Assembly (NCBI GenBank): GCA_036495525.1
Contig: DASXMR010000047.1
Span: forward strand, 1 to 63,104
Origin: DASXMR01 sp036495525
Lineage (GTDB): Bacteria; Actinomycetota; Actinomycetes; Streptosporangiales; Streptosporangiaceae
DNA: 63,104 nucleotides
Direction: 5' to 3'
Position numbers and translations under genes: made by a program. Position 1 is the stretch's first letter, and the number at the start of each line of letters is the position of its first letter. This document shows positions 46,990 to 55,728 of this stretch, in pieces. Below the pieces are notes generated by a model. It was not told the origin of the DNA. It searched no databases and saw only the letters and a program-made list of their open reading frames with translations.

Positions 46990-47607
46990 GTGTCCCGCCG
47001 TCTCGCTAGCGTCACGCTGGACAATCTTGATGATCTGCCGCCCAGGTGCCGTCGCTGCGTCTTCTGGGAGCTCGACCCGGTCAGCCAGGCGCGCGCGCTG
47101 GAGGTCGGTGATCCGGCGCTCGAGAAGGAATCCTGGATCTCATCGGTGCTGCTGGAGTGGGGGAGCTGCGGCAAGATCCTCTACCTGGACAGCGTGCCGG
47201 CTGGTTACATGCTGTACGCGCCGCCGAGATACGTGCCCCGCTCCGTGGTGCTGCCGACAAGCCCGGTCAGCTCCGACGCGGTGCTGCTGATGACCGCCCA
47301 CATCCTGCCGGACTTCGCCGGCGGCGGACTGGGCCGGGTGCTGGTGCAGAGCCTGGCCAAGGACCTCACCAGGCGCGGGGTCAAGGCGATCGAGGCCTTC
47401 GGCGATCTGCGCTGGGACGGGCCGGTGTGCATGATCCCGGCCGACTACCTGCTGGCCGTAGGGTTCAAGACGGTGCGGCCGCACAACCGCTACCCCCGGC
47501 TGCGGCTGGAGCTGAAGACGGCGCTGTCCTGGCGCGAGGATGTCGAAGTGGCGCTGGAAAGGCTGCTCGGCTCGATGACGCCGGAGCGGGCACTGCGCCT
47601 GGCCTGA
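46990..47607 (+). CDS. GNAT-family N-acetyltransferase near trxA
   Basis: 205 residues. N-terminal TLDNLDDLPPRCRRCVFWEL and the acetyl-CoA site HILPDFAGGGLGRVLVQSLA. This GNAT type, with a CxxC and WEL motif, is a regular neighbour of parAB and trxA in actinobacteria. GTG at 46990 fits the family start; an in-frame GTG at 46978 is possible. The substrate is unknown. Confidence 0.85.
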   Translation: MSRRLASVTLDNLDDLPPRCRRCVFWELDPVSQARALEVGDPALEKESWISSVLLEWGSCGKILYLDSVPAGYMLYAPPRYVPRSVVLPTSPVSSDAVLLMTAHILPDFAGGGLGRVLVQSLAKDLTRRGVKAIEAFGDLRWDGPVCMIPADYLLAVGFKTVRPHNRYPRLRLELKTALSWREDVEVALERLLGSMTPERALRLA

Positions 47608-47694
47608 CGGCCGCTGAGAGCGCGCTGCCCGGGCCAGGCAGCTGCACCTGACCGGCAGCTCGCTGAGCCGCCGGCCAGGTTAGGGCACGGGCGA

Positions 47695-48018
47695 TCAGAT
47701 GAACTCAGCGAGGTCGCGCAGCAGCGCGGACTTCGGCTTCGCCCCCACGATCGACTTCACGACCTCGCCGTCCTTGAAGACACTCAGGGTCGGGATGTTC
47801 ATGATCCCGTAGCGCTGGGTGGTCGCGGGGTTCGCGTCGACGTTGAGCTTGACGACATCGATCTTGTCAGCGTGCTCGCTGGCGATCTCCTCCAGCACCG
47901 GGCTGACCATCCGGCACGGGCCGCACCACTCGGCCCAGTAGTCGACGACGACCGGCTTGTCGCTCTTCAGCACGTCAGCGGCAAAGCTGGCGTCCGTTAC
48001 TGCCTTAATTGCTCCCAT
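47695..48018 (-). CDS. trxA: Thioredoxin
   Basis: 107 residues. Active site WCGPC at 31-35, preceded by VVDYWAE, and the cis-Pro segment NIPTLSVF. Of standard length. ATG at 48018 behind AAAGGAAG. It is reduced by the TrxB encoded just upstream and in turn reduces protein disulfides. Confidence 0.96.
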   Translation of the reverse strand: MGAIKAVTDASFAADVLKSDKPVVVDYWAEWCGPCRMVSPVLEEIASEHADKIDVVKLNVDANPATTQRYGIMNIPTLSVFKDGEVVKSIVGAKPKSALLRDLAEFI

Positions 48019-48111
48019 CTGAGGGACTTCCTTTCGATATCTGTATAAATGAGCCGGATCATCATGGCTTGAGGTGGATGCCGGAAGTGCTGGCCGCGTC
48101 CTGCCGCCAGC

Positions 48112-49044
48112 TCATTCCTCGTGGTCGGCCAGCCAGCGCTCCGCGTCCAGCGCCGCGGCGCAGCCGGTGCCGGCCGCGGTCACGGCCTGCCGGTAGGTGC
48201 GGTCGACGACATCGCCAGCGGCGAAGACACCGTCGATGACGGTGCGGGTGGACGGCTGGTCGACCAGCACGTAGCCATCGGGATCGAGCGGCAGCTGACC
48301 GGCGAGCAGCTCGCTGCGCGGGTCGTGCCCGATCGCAAGGAAGAAGCCAGTCACCGGGAGCGTCCGCTCCTCACCGGTATTGGTATCGCGCAGCCGCAGT
48401 CCTGATACCCGGTCGTCGCCGAGGACCTCCGTCACCTCGCTGTTCCATGCGAAGCTGACCTTCGGATTCGACATGGCGCGGTCCTGCATGATCTTCGACG
48501 CGCGCAGGCTGTCCCGCCGGTGCACGACGGTCACCGAGCGCGCGAACCTGGTCAGGAAGGTGGCCTCCTCCATCGCCGAGTCACCGCCGCCGACGACCGC
48601 GATGTCCTGGTCGCGGAAGAAAAAGCCGTCGCAGGTGGCGCACCAGGACACGCCGTGCCCTGACAGCCGCTTCTCGCCGGGGACGCCGAGCTCGCGGTAG
48701 CCGGAGCCGGTGGCGATGATCACGGTCCTGCCCAGGTAGGTGTCGTTGCCGGCCCGGATCACCTTGGGGCTTGCCTTCAGGTCCACCTCGGTCACGTCGT
48801 CGGTGACCAGCTCGGCACCGAACCGCTCGGCCTGCTTGCGAATCGCGTCCATCAGGTCGGGGCCTAGCACGCCGTCCGGGAAGCCGGGGTAGTTCTCCAC
48901 GTCGGTGGTATTCATCAGCGCGCCGCCGGATGTCACAGAGCCCTCGAACAGCAGCGGATTGAGCCGCGCCCGCGCCGCGTACAGGGCGGCGGTGTAGCCG
49001 GCGGGCCCGGACCCGATGATGATGACCTCACGCACGTCGGACAC
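48112..49044 (-). CDS. trxB: Thioredoxin reductase
   Basis: 310 residues. FAD motif GSGPAGYTAALYAAR, redox-active CATC at 135-138 (SWCATCDGFF), NADPH motif VVGGGDSAMEEA and C-terminal GVFAAGDV. GTG at 49044 behind GAAGGAAGG. It lies 93 bp before trxA in the same direction, the usual trxB-trxA pair. Confidence 0.96.
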   Translation of the reverse strand: MSDVREVIIIGSGPAGYTAALYAARARLNPLLFEGSVTSGGALMNTTDVENYPGFPDGVLGPDLMDAIRKQAERFGAELVTDDVTEVDLKASPKVIRAGNDTYLGRTVIIATGSGYRELGVPGEKRLSGHGVSWCATCDGFFFRDQDIAVVGGGDSAMEEATFLTRFARSVTVVHRRDSLRASKIMQDRAMSNPKVSFAWNSEVTEVLGDDRVSGLRLRDTNTGEERTLPVTGFFLAIGHDPRSELLAGQLPLDPDGYVLVDQPSTRTVIDGVFAAGDVVDRTYRQAVTAAGTGCAAALDAERWLADHEE

Positions 49045-49149
49045 CTGGGTCGCCTTCCTTCGAGTTGCACGGGGGTTAACCGATCCTAGGGCCGGGAGAT
49101 TCCCGCTGCGCAGCCACCCAGGCCGGGCCGCGCAGGCCTGTTCCGGCGG

Positions 49150-50094
49150 TCATCCCCCCGCGATCACCCGGTGCAGGATGACGTCGGTGGCCGCGGCCGA
49201 GCAGCCCGGTCCCACCACCCAGACCTGCTCGCCGAGCGCTCCAGCGGCGCCAAGGACGATCACGGTGGCCGGCTTGCCGCCGAAGCTGTCGACGTCGACC
49301 ATGAGCACAGCCGAGTGGCCGGCCACCCGGCCGACGCACCCTTCGAGCGCGCTCGTGAGGATCCCGGCGAAGCTGTTCAGCACGGGGAGCTGCGGGGCCT
49401 GCGCGGTGTTCTGGCGGCCGAGCGCGCCGGGGCTGGCGCCGCCGCCCTGGCCGGGCAGTACGCCGGGTCCCGCGCTGGCTGCCGGGCTGCTCGCATGCCG
49501 CAGCGCGCTGCTGACCTGCGAGACGAGGTTCGCCCTGGTGTACCCGACATGACTTGAGACGGGCCGGAACAGATCCGTCCGGCCGTTGGCTCGGAAACTG
49601 AGCTGCGGTCCGACCTTCATCGCGAGGCGGCCCTGGGCCGCCCCGTGGGCAAGGGCCGGCGCCGAGTTGGCCGCGCTCCCGCCGCTGCCGCCATGGCTGT
49701 TCAGTACTGCGACGCTGACCCCGGCGACCACTGCCACGGCGGCGGCAGCTGCCGCCACTCGCAGGCCAGCCGGCGACCGCCGCGGCGGCTTCCCGCGCCG
49801 CGCTGCGCTCCCGCGCTCGGGCAGGTCGCGGCGGAACGCCTCGGCCTGCGGTGCCGCCGCCGTGCGGCGGGCAACCTCGACGGCAAGCGAGCTCTCGATC
49901 CTGGCGGTCAGGCTTTCCGGCATCGGCGGCGCGGTAGTGCTGGCCAGCAGCGCGGTGACGCCGGCGAGCTGCCTGCTGACGGCCGAACAGCGGGCACACC
50001 GGGCGAGATGCGACCTGACCCGGCCGGCCCGCCGGCTGCCGAGGTCGTCCTCGCTGAGCCGGCCGATGACCTCGGCACTGAAGTGGCGGATCAT
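49150..50094 (-). CDS. Zinc-finger anti-sigma factor, partner of SigM
   Basis: 314 residues. The N-terminus has the zinc-binding anti-sigma motif with His29, Cys33 and Cys36 (HLARCARC). One membrane helix follows at about 112-132 (VAAAAAAVAVVAGVSVAVL), then an extracytoplasmic part of 180 residues, low in complexity up to about 230. The ATG overlaps the sigM stop as ATGA, which strongly supports the pairing. It should hold SigM inactive at the membrane. Confidence 0.88.
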   Translation of the reverse strand: MIRHFSAEVIGRLSEDDLGSRRAGRVRSHLARCARCSAVSRQLAGVTALLASTTAPPMPESLTARIESSLAVEVARRTAAAPQAEAFRRDLPERGSAARRGKPPRRSPAGLRVAAAAAAVAVVAGVSVAVLNSHGGSGGSAANSAPALAHGAAQGRLAMKVGPQLSFRANGRTDLFRPVSSHVGYTRANLVSQVSSALRHASSPAASAGPGVLPGQGGGASPGALGRQNTAQAPQLPVLNSFAGILTSALEGCVGRVAGHSAVLMVDVDSFGGKPATVIVLGAAGALGEQVWVVGPGCSAAATDVILHRVIAGG

Positions 50095-51047
50095 GCCTGG
50101 TCGTCACCTCCTTCCCGCCGAGGTTGGACGCCTGGCACCGCTGATCGGTTCCCTTCGGGGCGGTCCCGGCGCAGGTGAGCTAGCCGCGGTAGCAGCCGTG
50201 CCCGGCCACGCGCACAGCGGCTCTTGACCGTGCCCTCGGACACGTCGAGGATCCGCGCAGCCTCGGCCACCGGGTAGCCGAGCATGTCCACCAGCACCAG
50301 GGCCGCCTGCTGGTCAGCAGGCAGTCTTCGCATCGCGGCAGCGACGTCCAGGGCCGTGTCGCTGGCTGCGGACGGGTCAGCCGCCGCCGTCCCGGCCGTC
50401 AGGCTATCCAGGGTCCGCTCGTCAGCCCCGCCCGTCGCCGGCCGGGCCGACCGGCGACGCATCCGGTCTAGGCATGCGTTGACGACCACCCGGTGCAGCC
50501 AGGTCGTCACCGCTGAGTCACCGCGGAAGCTGCCGGCCCGCCGGAACGCCGAGATCATCGCGTCTTGCAGGGCGTCAGCCGCCTCCTCGGGATCCGACAT
50601 GGTCCGGACAGCGATGGCCCACAGCCGTTCCCTGTGCCTGCTGAACAGCTGGCCGAAGGCCTCCGGGTCGCCGTTCACGTGCAGCTTGAGCAGCTCGGAG
50701 TCCGAAGGGCCGATTGCCGCCTGGCCGCTTGCTGCGGCGCCGTACGGCGCCGCTTGGTCGCCGCTGGCCTGGCCAGCCTCGCTGCCCGGGTCGCGCGGCG
50801 GTCTCGCTGGCCCCCTTGCCGCGCCCGTGCTCAGCCCGGCTGGCGGCAGCTTGAAGCCCGGCTGACCAGCTGGCGGGACCGCGCCGGCCCGGCCAGGCCC
50901 CGGCCGGCCGCCGCCATCGCTGGCCTGCGGTACCGACCGGTCCGCGCCGGGAGGGACGCGCGGGTCAGGCAGGGAGCGCCCGGACCGCATCACGCCGGGG
51001 TCGTGCGGTTCCGTCGCTGACCTCCCGTCCTGCAACGGCTGGTGCAT
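50091..51047 (-). CDS. sigM: ECF sigma factor SigM
   Basis: 318 residues. Region 2 reads PEAFGQLFSRHRERLWAIA and DSAVTTWLHRVVVNACLDRM; region 4 reads LPADQQAALVLVDMLGYPVA and ILDVSEGTVKSRCARGRARL. The first 125 residues are Pro/Gly/Arg-rich and not part of the fold, so the true start is uncertain; ATG at 51047 is one choice. The gene order sigM / anti-sigma / trxB-trxA is conserved in actinobacteria, where SigM is linked with envelope or oxidative stress. Confidence 0.87.
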   Translation of the reverse strand: MHQPLQDGRSATEPHDPGVMRSGRSLPDPRVPPGADRSVPQASDGGGRPGPGRAGAVPPAGQPGFKLPPAGLSTGAARGPARPPRDPGSEAGQASGDQAAPYGAAASGQAAIGPSDSELLKLHVNGDPEAFGQLFSRHRERLWAIAVRTMSDPEEAADALQDAMISAFRRAGSFRGDSAVTTWLHRVVVNACLDRMRRRSARPATGGADERTLDSLTAGTAAADPSAASDTALDVAAAMRRLPADQQAALVLVDMLGYPVAEAARILDVSEGTVKSRCARGRARLLPRLAHLRRDRPEGNRSAVPGVQPRREGGDDQA

Positions 51048-51280
51048 GTCGCCGCCGCCGCGGCCGGCCGCCAGCCAGCGGGCGCCGCTGCCTGCTGCCG
51101 CGGTCGTGACTGGGCCTTGCCAGGCCGTCGCCCGCACCGGGACTGGCAGGGCAGGCTGCGCCTCGCGTGGCGACGGTGCCCGAGCGCCAGGTGCCTGAAA
51201 CCTGCCATCGGCTGCCCTGCCTCCCGTGCTCCGGGCGCGTCGCTGCGCCGGCAGCTGGGCGCCGTGCGCCAGACCCGAGG

Positions 51281-52816
51281 CTACTTTCCCTTCACGGTGA
51301 CATTGAAGACCTCGGCCTGATACTTGCCTGCGTCGCCGGCCTTCGGCGGCAGGTTGGTGAACCAGATCAGCACGTACCGGCCGGACGCCTGGCTCTTGAC
51401 GTTGAAGGTGTAGCTGCCTGACACCGCGGTGGGCCCGGTGACCGGCTGGAACTGGCTGAGCCCGGCCGGGGAGAGCCCCTTGCTATTGCCGAGCTCGATC
51501 TGCGCGGTCGTGCCCTGGATGTTGCCGAACTTGACGGTCACGGAGCTGACCTGCACCGGCTTGCCCATGTCCAGCAGCAGCCCGGTGCCCTTCTTCAAGC
51601 CGCCGAACTGAGGGCTGCCGATGTAGAAGCTCGTGCTCCAGTGGGTGGCCTGGCTGGCGTCGATGGCCCGGAAGGCTGTGCTGCTGTTCTCGTCGCCGGG
51701 GTCACTGCTGCTGAGCGGGTCGTAACCCGAGGCGCTCAGTGGCTTGAGGACCGTCACCGCGGGGACGGAATGGCTCGGCGTGCTAGTCGGCCCGGCAGGC
51801 GGGGAGCTATGGCCAGGTCGCAGGAAGCTTGCTGCCGCGGCAACCACGCCCGTGACCACCACCAGCGCGAAGACAGTCGCCAGGCCAACCCTGAGCCGCG
51901 AGCGCCGCGGCGGTCCCGCCTCTGGCGGTCCGTAGTCGCCGGCCGGCGGTGTCGCTTCGTCCGGCCAGTAGCCGCCGGCGTCCCTTCCCTGGTCACGCCA
52001 GCCGGGGCCCGCGCGGCCCGGCCGCGGCATGGGGGGCGGGGTGGGCGGCAGCGGCGCGGGCGGGATGGCGCTGACCAGCGCAGCCGCCAGCGCGCCGGGA
52101 GTGATCAGTGCGTCGGCCTCCCTGCCCCGCAGCTGCAGGGCGCGGCAGGTGATGTCGTCCAGCGGGGCCGGCACGCCCGCGCGCACCTGACGCGGGCTGC
52201 ACGGGTGCCCGTCGGCCAGCGGAGCCGCGGGCAGCGGCGGGTAGTCGAGTCCCGGCCAGTGACCGGTCAGCATGGCGTAGAGCACTGCGCCCAGGCCGCG
52301 GGTGTCGTCGAGAGCCGGGTCCTCTGAGGTGATCCCGGCCAGCGCGGCGTCCATTCCGAGCCCGATGACCTTGACCCCGCCGCCTGGGGTCCAGCGCAGC
52401 GAGGCGGGGGTCAGGCAGAGGTGGGCGAGCCCGGCGGCGTGCGCCACCGACAGGGCCGAGGCGGCCTCGGCGACGATCCTCGCGCCACGGGCGGGGTCCG
52501 CGTTGCCGGCCAGGAGCAGGTCGTCCACGGTGTCGCCGGACGCCCACTCCATCACGATGTAGGCATGGTCCCAGTCGTCTTCCACGTCGAACACCTGGGC
52601 CAGCCGGGCGTCGGTGAGCCTGCTCGCTGCCCGCGCCGCGGTGACGACCTCGCGAATGCGCGGGAAGCCGGGCGCGAACGTGACGACGGTGACCGGCCGG
52701 GCGAGGATCTCGTCGATCGCCTTCCAGGCAGCCCACCCCGAGGCTGCGGCAACCCGGTCCTCGAGCCGGTAGCGGCCGCCGAGTCTGGTACCGGGCTCCG
52801 AGATGTACGTGCTCAT
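51281..52816 (-). CDS. Membrane-anchored pseudokinase next to murJ
   Basis: 511 residues. Residues 12-260 have a Ser/Thr-kinase fold, but catalytic residues are gone: the VAIK Lys is absent (PVTVVTF), HRD is HLC at 132-134 and DFG is GLG at 152-154. A Pro-rich juxtamembrane part, one membrane helix (about 312-332, VGLATVFALVVVTGVVAAAA) and an extracellular beta-rich domain (about 360-511) resembling discoidin or carbohydrate-binding folds follow. In mycobacteria the matching pseudokinase is fused to MurJ (MviN) and recruits FhaA; here it is separate. Weak ribosome site. Confidence 0.88.
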   Translation of the reverse strand: MSTYISEPGTRLGGRYRLEDRVAAASGWAAWKAIDEILARPVTVVTFAPGFPRIREVVTAARAASRLTDARLAQVFDVEDDWDHAYIVMEWASGDTVDDLLLAGNADPARGARIVAEAASALSVAHAAGLAHLCLTPASLRWTPGGGVKVIGLGMDAALAGITSEDPALDDTRGLGAVLYAMLTGHWPGLDYPPLPAAPLADGHPCSPRQVRAGVPAPLDDITCRALQLRGREADALITPGALAAALVSAIPPAPLPPTPPPMPRPGRAGPGWRDQGRDAGGYWPDEATPPAGDYGPPEAGPPRRSRLRVGLATVFALVVVTGVVAAAASFLRPGHSSPPAGPTSTPSHSVPAVTVLKPLSASGYDPLSSSDPGDENSSTAFRAIDASQATHWSTSFYIGSPQFGGLKKGTGLLLDMGKPVQVSSVTVKFGNIQGTTAQIELGNSKGLSPAGLSQFQPVTGPTAVSGSYTFNVKSQASGRYVLIWFTNLPPKAGDAGKYQAEVFNVTVKGK

Positions 52817-53013
52817 GTGTCACGGTGTCAGAGGCGAACCAGCCCCCGACGCTCCCTCCGGTGGCCCGTGGCGGTCAGCTGGACGAGACAGGTCGGTGAT
52901 GCTGTACATCATGCTAGGCCGCGCGGGCGCCGCAGGCAGGCCCCGGGCGCCCGCTGGTCGCAAACCGTTACCAGCCGGAGACGTCATGCCAGGTAGGCCC
53001 GCATGCCGGCGGC

Positions 53014-55728
53014 CTACCGGCGCAGCCGCGCGCGTACCGAGCCAGTCAGGTCGGTGACTTCGCTGACGCCGAAGGCCTTGGCGAACAGGACATAGAGCAA
53101 GAGCGCACCGGCTCCGGCGAGGGCGACGGTCACGAACGCGCCCAGCCGGCCGTGCGGCACGACCGCGCTGACCATGACCGAGATCGCGAGCGCGAAGATG
53201 GCTGGCGGGATCGATGCTGCGTGCATGCGCAGCAGGCTGCCGCCGATGACCCGCCCGCCGAGCCCGCCGAGGCGTCGGCTCAGGATGTACCAGGCCAGCA
53301 CCGTGCCGAAGACATTGGCCAGGCCAAAGCCGACGCCCAGCCCGGCCACTACTTGCCGGGCGGGCAGCGCATGCAAGGCGATGAGGTTGGCCACGATGTT
53401 CACCGCTGCGGTGCCGAAGCCGATCAGCGCCGGCGTGCGGCTGTCGTGCAGCGCGTAGAACACCCGCAGCTGCAGCTGGAACAGCATGTACGGGACCAGG
53501 CCGAGGCAGAATACGGCGAAGACCTCGCCGATGTAGCGAGCGTCGGCGGTGTCGGTCCGGCCGTGCGCGAACAGCACGACCGCGAGCGGCGCTCCGAGCA
53601 CGGCCAGGATCAGCGCAGACGGCGCGACGATCACGGAGGACAGCCGCACACCAGTCGAGAAGTCATCCCGGAGTGAGCCGTAGCGCCGCTCGGTCGCGTG
53701 CGCGCTCATTCGCGGCAGCAATGCGGTGATCACTGAGATGCCGACCACCGCATACGGCAACTGGAACAGCAGCCAGCCATAGGTGTAAGCGCTGAATCCG
53801 GCGCCATAGGAGTTGTGACCGCTCTGGGCCGCCTTCCCGGCCGTGTTGGCGACGATGGTGGTGACGAGGAAGGCGACCTGGGTCGCCACAACGTAACCGC
53901 CCATCCAGCCGGCCATGCGCCGGATCTCCGCGACCTCGGCGCGACGGAAGTCGAATCTCGGCCGCCAGCGGAAGCCCACCCGGCGCAGCGCCGGCAGCAG
54001 CGCCACCGTCTGCGCGACGATGCCGAGCGTGGTGCCCCAGCCGAGTAGCTGCACCTCGCCGGCGCTGATCGTGGCCGGCCCGGTGGTCTTCGCGGCGATG
54101 GCAGTGAACATCAGCAGCACGACGATGACCACGACGTTGTTGACGATCGGCGTCCACATCGGCGCCGCGAAGTGGCCGCGAGCGTTCAGCACGGCACCGG
54201 CCAGCGAGCTCACCCCGTAGAAGAAGATCTGCGGGATGAAGAAGTAGGCGAAGATCACCATCAGGTGCAGCTCGCTGCCGCTGATGCTGCCCTTGTACAG
54301 GTAGACCAGCGGGGCGGCGGCCGCCGTGGCGACGACCGTGACGCCGAACAGCGCCAGCGTGGCCAGGGTGAACATCCGCTGGTCGTACGCCTCGCCGTGG
54401 TCGGCGTCCCGCTTGGCGGCATTCACCAGCAGCGGGACGATGACGCTGGTCAGGATGCCGCCCAGGGCGAGGTTGTAGACGACGTTGGGCAGCGTATTGG
54501 CGTTGTTGTACGCGTCGGCCAGGCCGAGGGTGCCGAGGGCCGCCACCTGGACTACGGTGCGCAGGAATCCGGTCAGCCGGGAGGCGACCGTGCCCAGCGC
54601 CATGACGGAGCTGGAGCGCAGCAGGCTGGGCCCGCCCGCTGCGGTCGGCGCGGTGGCGGGCGCTGGCACGGTCTCCAGGTCTGGTGCTGTTTCCGGCTCG
54701 GCCGTCATCGGCGCGGACCGGTAGTAGTCATCGGTCGTCCCCCGGTAGCCGCCCTCGTCCGGATAGCCGTAGCCCGGCCGATAGCCTGGCTGCCCGAGTC
54801 GGCCGGCCTGGTCCTGCGGGTAGTCGTAGGCGCCCGGGTACGCGTAGCCCTGCTGTCCCTGGCCCGGCTGGCTCTGGTGGCTCTGGTCTTGACGCTGGCC
54901 GTGGCCTGGCAGGTAACTCTGGCCGCGCCGGAAGTCCTGGTCCGGCTCATGTCCCCGGGTCGGCCGGGTGCCGTAGTCATCCTGGTAGCGCTGCTCCGGG
55001 GCTACCTCACCGCCGCCCTGATAGCCAGGAGGATCATGCCGCGGGCCCATGTCCTGGTGGTACCCCGCCGCAGGGTAACGAGGACCGCCCGCCGGCCCCT
55101 GGCTTGCGCCATAACCCTGATCTGCCTGGTGACCGCCGCCCGGCTGACGAGCCCCGTCATGCCAGTAGTCGCCAGCGGCCGGGTCCGGCTGGCCGCGGTA
55201 TCCAGCGCCGCGGTAGCCGGCATCCCAGTGGGTCTCGTCCCGGCCAGGGGGCGGGACCGGCATCGTCCGGGCTGACGGGTCTGCAGTCGATGCGGGTGGC
55301 GGCAGCCTCCTGGTTCGTCCTGGCTGTTCATCGGCCTGGCTGAACGGGGGGAGCTGCCAGGTCTGGTCCGAGGCATTTGCTTCCTGGCCGGGCGATGGCA
55401 GCTGCCAGGTCTGGCCCGATCCGTCGTCAGCCGGCCAGGACGCTGCCGTCCGGTCAGCTGCTCGCCGGTCAGCGGCAGACCGCTCGTCCGTGCTCCAGTC
55501 CTGCCGGTCGGCCGCCGTCCGGTCGGTGGCTGCCTGATCGGTGGCCGGCAGACGCGGGGGCGCGGCGTGCCGGCCACCCGAGCCGGCCGCCCTGCCAGAA
55601 CCGCGCCGGCCAGTCCGCTGGCTGGCTGAGCCCTGCTCGGCGTCGTCGCTGGCCTGCGGCACAGGGAAGCCCGGCGCCTGGCCGGGATCATCCCTGGTCG
55701 GCCCAGCCCGGCGCCCGTGCGAGCTCAT
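53014..55728 (-). CDS. murJ: Lipid II flippase MurJ (MviN)
   Basis: 904 residues. From about residue 362 the MviN core begins (LLRSSSVMALGTVASRLTGF) with about 14 membrane helices. The first 360 residues are a cytoplasmic, disordered Gln/Gly/Tyr/Pro-rich region. ATG at 55728 follows GGAGGAGACCG. MurJ moves lipid II across the membrane for peptidoglycan synthesis. It overlaps the end of the DUF6049 gene by 41 bp, so the two are co-transcribed. Confidence 0.93.
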   Translation of the reverse strand: MSSHGRRAGPTRDDPGQAPGFPVPQASDDAEQGSASQRTGRRGSGRAAGSGGRHAAPPRLPATDQAATDRTAADRQDWSTDERSAADRRAADRTAASWPADDGSGQTWQLPSPGQEANASDQTWQLPPFSQADEQPGRTRRLPPPASTADPSARTMPVPPPGRDETHWDAGYRGAGYRGQPDPAAGDYWHDGARQPGGGHQADQGYGASQGPAGGPRYPAAGYHQDMGPRHDPPGYQGGGEVAPEQRYQDDYGTRPTRGHEPDQDFRRGQSYLPGHGQRQDQSHQSQPGQGQQGYAYPGAYDYPQDQAGRLGQPGYRPGYGYPDEGGYRGTTDDYYRSAPMTAEPETAPDLETVPAPATAPTAAGGPSLLRSSSVMALGTVASRLTGFLRTVVQVAALGTLGLADAYNNANTLPNVVYNLALGGILTSVIVPLLVNAAKRDADHGEAYDQRMFTLATLALFGVTVVATAAAAPLVYLYKGSISGSELHLMVIFAYFFIPQIFFYGVSSLAGAVLNARGHFAAPMWTPIVNNVVVIVVLLMFTAIAAKTTGPATISAGEVQLLGWGTTLGIVAQTVALLPALRRVGFRWRPRFDFRRAEVAEIRRMAGWMGGYVVATQVAFLVTTIVANTAGKAAQSGHNSYGAGFSAYTYGWLLFQLPYAVVGISVITALLPRMSAHATERRYGSLRDDFSTGVRLSSVIVAPSALILAVLGAPLAVVLFAHGRTDTADARYIGEVFAVFCLGLVPYMLFQLQLRVFYALHDSRTPALIGFGTAAVNIVANLIALHALPARQVVAGLGVGFGLANVFGTVLAWYILSRRLGGLGGRVIGGSLLRMHAASIPPAIFALAISVMVSAVVPHGRLGAFVTVALAGAGALLLYVLFAKAFGVSEVTDLTGSVRARLRR

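Noticed and set aside
47624..47642. GCTGCC/GGCAGC hairpin between the GNAT gene and trxA as a terminator
   Set aside because: A 6-bp stem with a 7-base loop is common by chance in this GC-rich DNA.
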